DNA of 64,000 nt from Sphingopyxis macrogoltabida (GTDB taxonomy: Bacteria > Pseudomonadota > Alphaproteobacteria > Sphingomonadales > Sphingomonadaceae). The position numbers and the translations under genes are program-made. Shown here piece after piece: positions 1 through 7,731 of this stretch; within the stretch, counting starts at the first letter, position 1; every line of letters begins with the position of its first letter. The DNA lies in assembly GCF_001314325.1 (NCBI RefSeq), contig NZ_CP009429.1, positions 5,110,929-5,174,928 on the forward strand, read 5' to 3'. Below the pieces are notes generated by a model. The model was not told where the DNA came from, did no database searches, and saw only the letters and a program-made list of their open reading frames with translations.

Positions 1-2
1 CG

Positions 3-683
3 GCGGGCGCGGGCAATGTCGCGATCGGCGGCGGCGCCTCGGCGAGCGGCGCGAACAGCGTCGCGCTCGGCAACGGTTCGGTGGCGGCGGAGGCGAACAC
101 CGTCTCGGTCGGCGCGGCGGGGGGCGAACGGCGGATCGTCAATGTCGCTGCGGGGACCGCGGCGACCGATGCGGTGAACAAGGGCCAGCTCGATACCGAA
201 GTCGCGGCGCGGCAGACGATGGGGGTTGAACTCGGCGCCGCGATCAGTGCCGAAACCGCGGCGCGCCAGCAGGCCAATCTGCAGATCTCGCAGCGGCTTG
301 CGGTGCAGGAGGCATCGGTCACCGCACTGACCACCGGGCTGTCGAACGAGATGTCGGCGCGCATCGCCGCCGACAATGCGCTGTCGCAGCGGATCGACGC
401 GGTGTCGACGCGGCTCGACCAGATCGACACACAGATCGCGATCCTCGACGACCGCATCTCGAGCTCGACCGCGGTTGCGTCGGCGCTGTCGGGTAACGCC
501 TTCCTGCCCGACATGAAGTTCAACCTCACCGCGAACGTCGCCACTTACGACGGCGCGCAGGCGGGGTCGATCCAGATGGGCGTCTTGCTGAGCCCGCATG
601 TCGCCTTGAACGCCGGCGTCGCGTCGGGCTTCAACCGCCGCGGCAAGACCGCCGCGCGCGCCGGGGTGACGATCGGCTTCTGA
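3..683 (+). CDS. Trimeric autotransporter adhesin (YadA-like), 3' end only
   Basis: The frame is open from the window edge, so the 5' part of the gene lies outside. The first ~30 residues are YadA/hemagglutinin head repeats (pattern [13 protein letters not shown]) followed by a neck-like segment ([18 protein letters not shown]). A long helical stalk rich in Ala, Gln and heptads follows, and the last ~60 residues form the C-terminal beta-barrel anchor ending in aromatic Phe (GVTIGF). This anchor trimerises in the outer membrane and exports the passenger (type Vc secretion); function in adhesion is inferred from the family. A strong terminator follows directly, so this is the last gene of its transcript. 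Confidence 0.9.
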   Translation, partial: AGAGNVAIGGGASASGANSVALGNGSVAAEANTVSVGAAGGERRIVNVAAGTAATDAVNKGQLDTEVAARQTMGVELGAAISAETAARQQANLQISQRLAVQEASVTALTTGLSNEMSARIAADNALSQRIDAVSTRLDQIDTQIAILDDRISSSTAVASALSGNAFLPDMKFNLTANVATYDGAQAGSIQMGVLLSPHVALNAGVASGFNRRGKTAARAGVTIGF

Positions 684-699
684 TGCCGGAGACGAGAAA

Positions 700-730
700 G
701 GGGGTGGGCCATGTGGTCCGCCCCCTTTTT
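700..730 (+). terminator. Rho-independent terminator after the adhesin gene
   Basis: An 11-bp GC-rich stem (700-710 paired with 715-725, two G-T wobbles) closes a 4-base ATGT loop and is followed by a run of five T. It begins 16 bases after the adhesin stop codon. Confidence 0.85.
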
Positions 731-845
731 GTTGTGGAAAGCCCGTCGGGGATGGCCGCTTTGGGATCACAACGGCAACAACCGGCCGCACGCGGTCGCT
801 GACCGCCTTGCTTGGCCGCGCCGGGATTTTGTGCGAGACTGCGGC

Positions 846-1133
846 ATGGCCACGCCCGACCTCAGCGACCGGGAGCAATATATCGCCTATCGCCGCGAAT
901 TGCGCGGCGTGGCGCGCTGGTCGCGGCTCGCGGGCTTTGTCCTTGTCGTGATCGCTTTCGCGCTGTTCGTCTGGCCGCAGAGCGGGGGGCCGTGGATGCT
1001 CGGGCCGCTGCGCACCGAAACATGGGGCTGGATCGCGCTGGTCGGCGGCTGGCTTATCTGGATCGCGGTTATCGTCCGGCGGACGCGCTATCACAAGGCG
1101 CGACTGGCCGAGGCGGACGAGGCGGGGCGATGA
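846..1133 (+). CDS. Small membrane protein with two transmembrane segments
   Basis: A 95-residue protein starting MATPDLSDREQYIAYRREL. It has a soluble N-terminus of about 25 residues, a first hydrophobic helix (LAGFVLVVIAFALFVW, ~30-47), a short loop, a second helix (WGWIALVGGWLIWIAVIV, ~60-78) and a basic C-terminal tail (RRTRYHKAR). An upstream in-frame ATG at 711 would lie inside the terminator, so 846 is preferred. Its stop overlaps the next start (ATGA at 1130-1133), implying co-translation. I do not recognise a functional family. Confidence 0.7.
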   Translation: MATPDLSDREQYIAYRRELRGVARWSRLAGFVLVVIAFALFVWPQSGGPWMLGPLRTETWGWIALVGGWLIWIAVIVRRTRYHKARLAEADEAGR

Positions 1134-1576
1134 GGCGGCGGTGGTTGACGGCGGCTCTCGCGACGCTGCTGCTCGCCGCGACGCCGCCGAGCGCCGGCGT
1201 CGCCGATCTGGCCTGGCTGGCGGGCGAGTGGGTGAGCGACGTCGACGGACGCTGGACCGAGGAAAGCTGGACGGCCCCGCGCGGCGGGACGATGATCGGC
1301 CACAGCCGGTCGGGGCGCGGCGATGAGCTCCGCGAGTTCGAATTTCTGCGGATTGCGGTCGATGGCGGCGCCCCCGCCTATATCGCGCAGCCGGGCGGCG
1401 GCGCGCCGGTCGTGTTCCGGCTCGCGGCGCATGACGCGGCGAGCGCGACCTTCGAAAATGCCGCGCATGATTATCCGCAGCGCATCCGCTATGTGCTGAG
1501 CGGCGACACGCTGACCGCGACCATCTCGGCGATCGACGGGTCGAAGGCGCGGAGCTGGAGCTACAGCCGCCGCTAA
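1130..1576 (+). CDS. Exported DUF6265-like protein
   Basis: A 148-residue protein with an N-terminal signal peptide (MRRRWLTAALATLLLAA, cleavage near residue 23). The mature part begins with LAWLAGEWVS and has the conserved core of DUF6265-type lipocalin-like proteins: WTEESW, GTMIGHSR, FEFLRI and, near the C-terminus, ENAAHDYPQRIRY. The family has no assigned biochemical function; a small beta-barrel binding a lipid or other ligand in the periplasm is a guess. Translationally coupled to the membrane protein upstream. Its tail overlaps by four bases the tail of the convergent transporter gene. Confidence 0.8.
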   Translation: MRRRWLTAALATLLLAATPPSAGVADLAWLAGEWVSDVDGRWTEESWTAPRGGTMIGHSRSGRGDELREFEFLRIAVDGGAPAYIAQPGGGAPVVFRLAAHDAASATFENAAHDYPQRIRYVLSGDTLTATISAIDGSKARSWSYSRR

Positions 1577-2028
1577 CCCGTCCGCCGCGCGAGCCAGACG
1601 CCGGCGACCATCAGCGCGATCCCGGCGATCCGCTTGCTATCGATCGGAAATTGCGCTGCCCCGAACAGACCGAAATGATCGATCACCGCCGCGCTCGCGA
1701 TCTGGCCGACGAGGACGAAGAAGATCGCGTTGCCGACCCCGAAGCGCGGCGCGATGAAGGTTACCGAAATGACGTAGAAGGCGACGAACAGCCCGCCGAA
1801 ATAGAATATCCACGGGATGTCGCCGGAAAAGCGGATGTCGCCGAGCGATCCGGTGACGAGCGCGCCGGTGCCCGCGATCAGCAGCGCGAGACCGAAAAGG
1901 ATTACCGACGCCGCCATCGGACTGCCGAGGCGGCCGCCGAGCCCGCCGTTGAGTGCCGCGAGGATCGGAATGCCGACCCCGGTGAGCAGCATGATCGTCG
2001 CGAAGGCGGGGGCGTTGCTGCTGGTCAT
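1573..2028 (-). CDS. DMT-superfamily transporter (YdcZ/DUF606 type)
   Basis: A 151-residue, almost wholly hydrophobic protein with about five transmembrane helices, matching the half-size DMT transporters of the DUF606/YdcZ family (motifs GVGIPILAALNGGLGGRLGSP near residue 17 and VLVGQIASAAVIDHFGLFG near 110). Family members of this size act as dimers in the inner membrane; the substrate is unknown. It is the last gene of a minus-strand operon: its ATG overlaps the stop of the tautomerase gene (ATGA at 2025-2028). Confidence 0.85.
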   Translation of the reverse strand: MTSSNAPAFATIMLLTGVGIPILAALNGGLGGRLGSPMAASVILFGLALLIAGTGALVTGSLGDIRFSGDIPWIFYFGGLFVAFYVISVTFIAPRFGVGNAIFFVLVGQIASAAVIDHFGLFGAAQFPIDSKRIAGIALMVAGVWLARRTG

Positions 2029-2243
2029 GGCTTGGCTTTCCCCGTCGCCTGGGCGCGGTAGTCGAGGACGGGCAGGCCGCCGATGCCCCAGTTTTCGAGC
2101 TCGACCTCGTCGATCGTGACGACCGTCGTCGCCGGATTCTTGCCGAGCGTGCGCTGAAGGAGGTCGGTGACCCCCGCGATCAGCTCACGCTTCTGTTCGG
2201 CGGTCGCCCCCTCGCGGGTGATCCTGATATTCACATATGGCAT
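2025..2243 (-). CDS. 4-oxalocrotonate tautomerase family protein
   Basis: A 72-residue protein beginning Met-Pro-Tyr-Val-Asn. Once Met is removed, Pro1 is the catalytic base typical of the tautomerase superfamily, which decides the start at 2243 rather than the adjacent ATG at 2246. An AGGAG ribosome-binding site lies seven bases upstream of 2243. The rest fits the small beta-alpha-beta fold (REGATAEQKRELIAGVTDLL, then VVTIDEVELENWGIGGLPV). The start overlaps the stop of the GST gene by one base (TGATG), so expression is probably coupled. Substrate unknown. Confidence 0.88.
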   Translation of the reverse strand: MPYVNIRITREGATAEQKRELIAGVTDLLQRTLGKNPATTVVTIDEVELENWGIGGLPVLDYRAQATGKAKP

Positions 2244-2857
2244 CATATAGCTCCTTTGGCGGGCCACCCCGGCATTTCCGGAAAGTCCGGCAGCGCGGCA
2301 ATCCGGCGCGTCCAGTCGCCGATCGCTGGCCAGGCCGCAATATCGATCCCCGCGTCGCCCATAAGCGCCAGATAGGGGCTTGCCGCAAGGTCGGCGATCG
2401 TCAGCCGCCCGCCGGCGAGCCAGTCGCGGCGTTCGAGATGTGCCTCGACCACCGGCAGGATGCGCGCCGTGACCGCTGCGGCATAGTCCTCGGCGATCGC
2501 GGCGCCGAACTTGCGCTGGAGCCGAAGGGTCGCGGGGCCGTTCGCGATCTCGTTGGCAGCGTGCGACAGCCAGACATGGATTTCGCCGCGTTCCTCGGGG
2601 CTTTCGCCGTCCCAGTCGCCCGACCGGTGACGCGCGGCGAGGCAGGCGAGGATGGCCTGGCTGTCGCGGAGGATGAGTTCGCCGTCGACGAACAGCGGTA
2701 TCTGCCGCATCGGGGTGAGCGCGGCGAAGGCATCGGACTGGCGTGCCGCGGCGTCGGTCGCGATTTCGTCCCACGGCAGGCCGAGGAAGGCGAGCGCCAT
2801 GCGGACCTTGTGCGTGTTCCCCGACAAGGGCGAGCCGTAAAGGCGGATCATCGTCAT
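2243..2857 (-). CDS. Glutathione S-transferase family protein
   Basis: A 204-residue protein with an N-terminal thioredoxin-like half (IRLYGSPLSGNTHKVRMALA at ~4-23, then RQIPLFVDGELILRDSQAI at ~52-70, containing the cis-Pro and the Glu/Asp-Ser glutathione-binding pair) and an all-helical C-terminal half (DWLAGGRLTIADLAASPYLAL at ~145-165, the N-capping-box region). It probably conjugates or reduces a small electrophile with glutathione in the cytoplasm. It overlaps both operon neighbours (ATGA with the flavoprotein gene, TGATG with the tautomerase gene), so the three are likely made in fixed ratio. Confidence 0.92.
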   Translation of the reverse strand: MTMIRLYGSPLSGNTHKVRMALAFLGLPWDEIATDAAARQSDAFAALTPMRQIPLFVDGELILRDSQAILACLAARHRSGDWDGESPEERGEIHVWLSHAANEIANGPATLRLQRKFGAAIAEDYAAAVTARILPVVEAHLERRDWLAGGRLTIADLAASPYLALMGDAGIDIAAWPAIGDWTRRIAALPDFPEMPGWPAKGAI

Positions 2858-3480
2858 TCTCCCGATAGCTGGGCGCGCAGCGCCGTGACTTCGGCGCGCA
2901 ACTGGTTGAGTTCAGCCGCCATCGGGCGCACCGCGGCGGAAATCTGGTCTTCGGTGAAGCGCGGGGTGATATGCTGCGAGCAATTCCATTCCCAGCCGAT
3001 CACTTCGATCAGGAAGGCGCGCTCGGGCGTCGCCTGATAGCCCGCCGGCATCAGCGAGGTGACGAGCGCGGGATCGTCGGCGAGTTCGACGGTGCGTGCA
3101 TGGCCGAGCAGCTTCAGCCGCTCGCGGCTCGGATAGTCCATCAGGAACAGCGACACGCGGTCGTCGCCCGCCAGATTGGCGGCGCTGATATATTGGCGGT
3201 TGCCGCGATAATCGGCGAAGCCGATGCGGTTGCCCTCGATATGGCGGAGGAAACCGGCGGGGCCGCCGCGATGCTGCATATAGGGCCAGCCGTCGGCGGT
3301 GACGCTGGCCATATAGAAGCTGTCGCGCGCTGCGATGAAGTCCGCCTCGCGCGGCCCGATCGGATCGGGGGTGCCGTCGGCGCCGAGCTCCATCCGCGCA
3401 TAAGCGGCGCGTGACCCCTGCCGTTCCTGCATCGCGCGCGCCGCGTCGGTGAAGATGGTGTGGAGATAGTTGCGGGCCAT
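2854..3480 (-). CDS. Pyridoxamine 5'-phosphate oxidase-fold protein
   Basis: A 208-residue protein of the FMN-binding split-barrel superfamily. Visible signatures are DFIAARDSFYMASVTADGWPYMQHRGGP near residues 60-85 and IGFADYRGNRQYISAANL plus RVSLFLMDYPSRERLKLLG in the middle. The C-terminal ~40 residues form a helical tail. It resembles uncharacterised flavin/F420-type reductases rather than the PdxH enzyme. Start 3480 is chosen because a GGAAGG ribosome-binding site precedes it; in-frame ATGs exist at 3510 and 3552. It is the first gene of the operon, divergent from the LysR gene. Confidence 0.85.
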   Translation of the reverse strand: MARNYLHTIFTDAARAMQERQGSRAAYARMELGADGTPDPIGPREADFIAARDSFYMASVTADGWPYMQHRGGPAGFLRHIEGNRIGFADYRGNRQYISAANLAGDDRVSLFLMDYPSRERLKLLGHARTVELADDPALVTSLMPAGYQATPERAFLIEVIGWEWNCSQHITPRFTEDQISAAVRPMAAELNQLRAEVTALRAQLSGE

Positions 3481-3538
3481 CGCGGGATTTCCTTCCTTCA
3501 CGATGGACATAGGTCGTTGCATCCAGAGCGATAATCTG

Positions 3539-3562
3539 TGAAAAATGAACAACTCTATTTCA
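3539..3562. promoter_or_regulatory. Candidate LysR operator in the divergent promoter region
   Basis: The 86-base gap between the flavoprotein operon and the LysR gene is AT-rich compared with its surroundings. It contains TGAAA (3539-3543) and its complement TTTCA (3558-3562) separated by 14 bases, just upstream of the LysR start at 3567. LysR regulators usually bind imperfect dyads in such positions. The arms are short, so this is tentative. Confidence 0.35.
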
Positions 3563-3566
3563 TAAA

Positions 3567-4469
3567 ATGGAACAATCGGTGGACCGGCTGCTCACGCTCG
3601 AGATGTTCGTCGCGGTCGCGGGCGAAGGAGGCTTCGCTGCGGCGGCGCGCAAGCTCGGCAGTTCGCCGCCGGCGGTAACGCGCGGGATCGCGGCGCTCGA
3701 AGCGCGGTTGGGGACCAGCCTGTTCCATCGCTCGACACGCGCGGTGGCGCTCACCGATGCCGGCGCGTCGTTCCTTGGCGAGGCGCGGCGTATCCTTGCC
3801 GACCTCGCGGGCGCCGAACGCGAGGTGCGCGGGGCGCAGGCCGACCCGCGCGGGCAGCTCTATCTGACCGCGCCGGCGACCTTCGGGCGGCTGCATGTCC
3901 TCCCGGTGGTGCGCGCGCTGCTCGAACAGCACCGCGACCTCGGCGTGCGGATGATGCTGATCGACCGCAACGTCCGCATCGTCGAAGAAGGCATCGACGT
4001 CGCGGTGCGGATCGGACCGCTCGCCGATTCGAGCCTGAAGGCGGTGCGGATCGGCGCGGTACGCCAGATGCTCGCCGCGAGCCCGGCCTATCTCGCGCGG
4101 CGCGGTGCCCCCGCGCGGCTCGCCGAGCTTGCCGGGCACGACCTCATCGGCACGATGGGGCCGCGCGCGGTGAACGAATGGCAGTTCACCAGCGGCCGCT
4201 GGCGGCTCGAACCGCGGCCGCGGCTGGTGCTGAACACCGTCGATGCGGCGCTCGCGGCGGCCGAGGCGGGGCTGGGGATCGCCAATCTGCTGAGCTACCA
4301 GCTTGCCGACGCGCTCGCTGCCGGGCGGCTGATTTCGCTGCTGCCCGGCGAGCAGCCGCCGGCGCTGCCGGTCCACCTGCTGTTCGAACCGTCGCGTGCG
4401 GCCCTGCCCGCGGTGCGGCTGTTCGTCGCGGCGATGAAGGCGCGGGCGCGGATGGCCGGGCTGGTTTGA
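3567..4469 (+). CDS. LysR-family transcriptional regulator
   Basis: A 300-residue protein of typical LysR length. The N-terminal winged helix-turn-helix spans ~7-66 (LEMFVAVAGEGGFAAAARKLG, then PAVTRGIAALEARLGTSLFHRSTR). A substrate-binding domain follows from ~90, of the type seen in the CrgA-like subgroup (RGQLYLTAPATFGRLHV, then DVAVRIGPL). It is transcribed away from the flavoprotein-GST-tautomerase-DMT operon, the classic arrangement for a LysR protein that controls its divergent neighbour and itself. The inducer is unknown. Confidence 0.93.
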   Translation: MEQSVDRLLTLEMFVAVAGEGGFAAAARKLGSSPPAVTRGIAALEARLGTSLFHRSTRAVALTDAGASFLGEARRILADLAGAEREVRGAQADPRGQLYLTAPATFGRLHVLPVVRALLEQHRDLGVRMMLIDRNVRIVEEGIDVAVRIGPLADSSLKAVRIGAVRQMLAASPAYLARRGAPARLAELAGHDLIGTMGPRAVNEWQFTSGRWRLEPRPRLVLNTVDAALAAAEAGLGIANLLSYQLADALAAGRLISLLPGEQPPALPVHLLFEPSRAALPAVRLFVAAMKARARMAGLV

Positions 4470-4684
4470 GTGGCGCCGCGTCGCGGGCGCGCACCCGTAA
4501 ACATGATCCATGTTAGCGCGCCGCCGCGAAACTTGGTATAGGCAGGGTCGACGACTGCGGTTCCACCCAGATCGGCTTTTCGTGGTTCCGGCTTAATGCC
4601 GCAGTCCCCCGTTGCATACGGCCAGCCGATCGTCCCAAGCCGAGAGCCAGGTAGCGCTTGCTCCCGACCGGAAGGAGCATCGCC

Positions 4685-4882
4685 ATGCGTGCTTTCCATC
4701 TTTTGTTCGACGAAGCCGAGCCCCGGCGCATAGACTTCCACGCCGAAGGCCCTGACCATGCATTCCAGATCGCGCGCAACGAAAATCAGGGCGTGAACGT
4801 TACGCTCTGGGAAGGCGAGAGATTGCTTGCCCGGATGACCAAGACCGAAGCGAATGTCTGGAAGCTGCACCCGCTCGGTTGA
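4685..4882 (+). CDS. Small hypothetical protein, 65 residues
   Basis: The protein begins MRAFHLLFDEAEPRRIDFHA and has a good ribosome-binding site (AAGGAG at 4672-4677) before ATG 4685. It is soluble, of mixed charge, with no signal peptide or membrane segment; the pattern suggests a small mixed alpha/beta domain. It lies between the LysR gene and a Crp/Fnr regulator, preceded by about 215 bases without a gene. I do not recognise a family. Confidence 0.65.
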   Translation: MRAFHLLFDEAEPRRIDFHAEGPDHAFQIARNENQGVNVTLWEGERLLARMTKTEANVWKLHPLG

Positions 4883-4923
4883 ATGTCGTCTTTCGCTGTA
4901 TGTAGGGCCATCGCGAGGATGAT

Positions 4924-5712
4924 ATGTCGAGTGATGTTACGCGTCTGTCCCAGTGGATGGACCATCATCGCACCCGGATGGAGCTCGGTCCGCTCAGCAT
5001 CCTGATCAGGAAATTGCTCAGCCACAGTCCGCTTTCGACCGCCGACCAGCAGGCGATTGCCGCGCTGCCGCACAAGGTCAGGCGCCTGCAGCCGGGCGAA
5101 TCGATCCTGCGCGAGGGCGATCAGGCCGAGATTTGCCCGGTTCTGCTCAGCGGTTTCGCCTATCGCCAGAAAGTCGCCTCCGACGGCGGGCGGCAGATCG
5201 TCGCGCTCAAACTGCCGGGCGATGCGCTCGACCTGCAGTCGCTCTATCTGCACAAGGCCGATCACGACATCCGCATGCTGACCAACGTCGAAATGGCGCT
5301 GTTGCCGCTGGCGGCGATAGAGCAACTGACGATCGCACGTCCGGCGGTGGCGCGCGCGATATTGATCGATATCCTCGTCGAAGCGTCGATCGGCCGCGAA
5401 TGGCTGCTCAACATCGGCCGCCGCAACGCGCTGGCGCGGCTCGCGCACCTGCTGTGCGAGTTACACGACCGGGTAAGCGACATCGCGAGCGAGACGAGCG
5501 AATATTTCGAAATACCGCTGACGCAGGAACAGCTCGCCGACTTGCTCGGGCTCACCCCGGTGCATATCAACCGCATGGTCCGCCAGCTCGAAAAAATGGG
5601 CGCCATCGGCCGTCCGTCACGCTCGCTGACGATCCTCAACCTGTCGGAACTGGCAAAAATATCCAATTTCTCGTCGGCTTACCTGCATCGAAACAATCTT
5701 TCGGGGGTTTGA
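4924..5712 (+). CDS. Crp/Fnr-family transcriptional regulator
   Basis: A 262-residue protein. A cyclic-nucleotide-binding-type beta-roll spans ~45-145 (RLQPGESILREGDQAEICPVLLSGFAYRQ, then LPGDALDLQSL), followed by a dimerisation helix and a winged helix-turn-helix at ~185-230 (PLTQEQLADLLGLTPVHINRMVRQLEKMG). No N-terminal Cys cluster is visible, so it is not an oxygen-sensing Fnr proper. It belongs to the short-chain Crp-like regulators abundant in sphingomonads, which often respond to stress. An in-frame ATG at 4978 is an alternative start. Confidence 0.9.
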   Translation: MSSDVTRLSQWMDHHRTRMELGPLSILIRKLLSHSPLSTADQQAIAALPHKVRRLQPGESILREGDQAEICPVLLSGFAYRQKVASDGGRQIVALKLPGDALDLQSLYLHKADHDIRMLTNVEMALLPLAAIEQLTIARPAVARAILIDILVEASIGREWLLNIGRRNALARLAHLLCELHDRVSDIASETSEYFEIPLTQEQLADLLGLTPVHINRMVRQLEKMGAIGRPSRSLTILNLSELAKISNFSSAYLHRNNLSGV

Positions 5713-5747
5713 CCGGATAGTCCGAACAAAGGGCCGGGAGTTTTCCG

Positions 5748-5997
5748 ATGCCGCAATATTTCTTCAACACCTCGAACGGAATATTTCTTCAACACCTCGA
5801 ACGGATCGCCGCATATCGACGACGCCGGCATGGACCTTCCCGACATCGCAGCGGCGCGGCGCGAGGCGATCCGCTATGGCGGCAGCCTGCTCAGCGACGA
5901 TCCCGACATGGTGATGCAGGACAATGGTTTGCGCATCGATGTGGTCGACGAAGCCGGTAGCCGCTGTTTCGCGGTGCGGGTGACAATCGAAGACTAG
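5748..5997 (+). pseudogene. DUF6894 family gene broken by a 25-bp tandem duplication
   Basis: The gene starts MPQYFFNTSNG, typical of the small DUF6894 proteins, but the reading frame is lost after 11 codons. A 25-base unit (5755-5779) is repeated exactly and immediately (5780-5804). Removing one copy restores a continuous 74-residue protein: the normal start joins SPHIDDAGMDLPDIAAARRE and continues to VRVTIED at the TAG stop at 5995-5997. Because 25 is not a multiple of three, the duplication shifts the frame. A 55-residue product could still be made from the in-frame ATG at 5830. It follows the Crp/Fnr gene on the same strand. Function of the family is unknown. Confidence 0.85.
5755..5804 (+). 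repeat. Exact 25-bp tandem duplication inside the DUF6894 gene
   Basis: Two perfect adjacent copies, 5755-5779 and 5780-5804, each beginning AATATTTCTTC and ending CGAACGG. The absence of any mismatch suggests a recent event, or an assembly or sequencing artefact. Confidence 0.95.
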
Positions 5998-6007
5998 GCC
6001 CGCCGGC

Positions 6008-6250
6008 GTGCGTAGCTGCCCCATCGAGCGGTCATCGATGATCGAGGGCGCGGCGTTCGATGCTGATGCTGCGATTTTGTGCATCCGTTTTCGGGACAAT
6101 GGCACCTATTTCTATTTCGACGTTCCCGAGCACCTGTTCGACGGGCTGTGCAAGGCTGCCTCGGCCGGGACGTTTTTCAACGAGCGGATCAGGGACCGGT
6201 TTCGCTGCGAGCGCGACCCCGAACGGCGGCGCTTCCGTCCGGAAGCATAG
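6008..6250 (+). CDS. KTSC-domain small protein
   Basis: An 80-residue protein read from a GTG at 6008. The segment ERSSMIEGAAFDADAAILCI, then RFRDNGTYFYFDVPEHLFDGL and SAGTFFNERIRDRF, matches the KTSC domain (a ~60-residue domain named for conserved Lys-Thr-Ser-Cys positions, often found alone or fused to lysyl-tRNA synthetase-like proteins). A later ATG at 6038 would cut the conserved N-terminal SS motif, so GTG is preferred although no clear ribosome-binding site is seen. Role unknown. It lies between the broken DUF6894 gene and the GntA-like gene. Confidence 0.68.
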   Translation: MRSCPIERSSMIEGAAFDADAAILCIRFRDNGTYFYFDVPEHLFDGLCKAASAGTFFNERIRDRFRCERDPERRRFRPEA

Positions 6251-6374
6251 AAGCCTGCCCTCGTCGGCGCACGCATCTTTGGAATCTAGGCAATCTGGGT
6301 TAAGTTTCCCGCAAATACCGGCGTCGGCCGGGCGGCTGCGGGGAGCCAACGCATGCGCCATTCGTTCGTTCGAC

Positions 6375-7049
6375 ATGCCTGACCCAAAGACCGACAATCC
6401 GTCCGCTTGCTTTGCGGAATTCATTGCCGACCGCGATTTCCCCTGTCTCGGCGCCAAATCGGCGCTCGCGAATGGCGGAATCCGGGTGATCGCGGCACGC
6501 GACCTGACGAGTGGCTGGAACGACCTTGCGATCCACCGCGCCCTGATCGACTGGGCGCATTCCTATCGTGACGACCCAAGCGGTTTTCGCAGCCTTGTCG
6601 TCATTTTCGACGGGCCGGGCGATCTCGACGAGAAACAGTTCGAGGCGGCGCTGTGGGACCGGCTCCAGTCGCTTGCCGACAAGGATGCGTGGAAGGGGAT
6701 GGACTATGATCCGCGCGTCTGCGCAGATCCCCGCAATCCCCATTTCTCGCTGAGCTTCGCCGGCGAGGCCTATTTCGTCGTCGGGCTCCACCCGCGCGCC
6801 TCGCGCCCGGCCCGGCGCTTTGCCCGGCCGGCACTCGTCTTCAATCTGCATGACCAGTTCGAACGGTTGCGCACCTCCGGGCGCTACGAGCGGATGCGCG
6901 AGCGCATTCTGGCGCGCGACGCCGAACTGGCGGGGAGCGTCAATCCGATGCTCGCGCGCCACGGCGAGGTGAGCGAGGCGGCGCAATATAGCGGCCGTGC
7001 GGTCGGTCCCGGCTGGACGCCGCCCTTTCGCGATCCGCGATCGGCATGA
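6375..7049 (+). CDS. GntA/YqcI-YcgG family heme-dependent N-hydroxylase
   Basis: A 224-residue protein of the YqcI/YcgG family, which includes GntA, the heme-dependent N-hydroxylase of guanitoxin biosynthesis. Family landmarks are FPCLGAKSAL near residue 23, NPHFSLSFAGEAYFVVGLHP near 120 and the C-terminal block PALVFNLHDQFERLR, GSVNPML, HGEVSEAAQYSGR, ending in WTPPF. Here no other guanitoxin genes are visible, so an N-oxygenation role on another guanidine or amine is only an inference. The stop overlaps the start of the DUF1989 gene (ATGA at 7046-7049), so the two are co-translated. Confidence 0.85.
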   Translation: MPDPKTDNPSACFAEFIADRDFPCLGAKSALANGGIRVIAARDLTSGWNDLAIHRALIDWAHSYRDDPSGFRSLVVIFDGPGDLDEKQFEAALWDRLQSLADKDAWKGMDYDPRVCADPRNPHFSLSFAGEAYFVVGLHPRASRPARRFARPALVFNLHDQFERLRTSGRYERMRERILARDAELAGSVNPMLARHGEVSEAAQYSGRAVGPGWTPPFRDPRSA

Positions 7050-7651
7050 CAGTCGCGGTGATTCCGCCGCGCAGCGGCGTCGCATTTCCCCTGCGCACCG
7101 GCGAGGTGCTGCGCGTGATCGACCCCGAAGGCGGGCAGGTCAGCGATATGCTTGCCTTCATGGCGGCCGATGTCGGCGAGGCGCTCTCGAACGGGCGCAC
7201 CTTCGACTATGAGGAGACGATCCGGCTCACGGCGGGAAACCGGCTGTGGTCGAACCGCTCGCAGCCGATGCTGGAGATCGTCGAGGATCGCGCCGGTACG
7301 CATGATTTCCTGCTGACGCCATGCAGCGAGGCGACCTTTCGCCACTTCTACCCCGACAAGCCGGTTCACCGCGGCTGCTTCGGCAATCTCGCCGAAGCGC
7401 TGGCGCCGTTCGGGATCGGCCCCGACGCGATCCCGGTCGCGTTCAACATCTTCATGAACGTGCCGGTCGATGGCGACGGGAAGCTTCGCGTGATCGCCCC
7501 TGCGACGCGGGCGGGCGATTTCATCCGCCTGCGTGCGCTCGCCGATCTGGTCGTCGGGCTGACCGCCTGCTCGGCCTATGATAGCTGCGGCGGCGCCTTC
7601 AAGCCGATCCACTATGCGATCGAGCGCCAAGCGCCGGGCGTCGAATCATGA
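7046..7651 (+). CDS. DUF1989 urea carboxylase-associated family protein
   Basis: A 201-residue protein with DUF1989 signatures: GEVLRVIDPEGGQVSDMLAF near residue 19, SNGRTFDYEETI, then VAFNIFMNVPVDGDGKL near 133, and a Cys pair close to the C-terminus (TACSAYDSCGG). Members are found beside urea carboxylase or in amine and guanidine metabolism; biochemical activity is not settled. It is translationally coupled to the GntA-like enzyme, which supports a shared substrate. The next 229 bases hold a candidate small RNA. Confidence 0.88.
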   Translation: MTVAVIPPRSGVAFPLRTGEVLRVIDPEGGQVSDMLAFMAADVGEALSNGRTFDYEETIRLTAGNRLWSNRSQPMLEIVEDRAGTHDFLLTPCSEATFRHFYPDKPVHRGCFGNLAEALAPFGIGPDAIPVAFNIFMNVPVDGDGKLRVIAPATRAGDFIRLRALADLVVGLTACSAYDSCGGAFKPIHYAIERQAPGVES

Positions 7652-7700
7652 TCCAGATCATATATCGGCAAAAAAGCTCGCGCCGACGCGGTTTGCCGTG

Positions 7701-7728
7701 TTGACGCCGGTCCGGGTGCCGATAACAT
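7701..7728 (+). promoter_or_regulatory. Sigma-70-type promoter for the candidate small RNA
   Basis: TTGACG (7701-7706) and TAACAT (7723-7728) are separated by 16 bases. Initiation would be expected at about 7732-7736, where the folded RNA begins. There is no open reading frame between this promoter and the terminator. Confidence 0.6.
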
Positions 7729-7731
7729 CCC

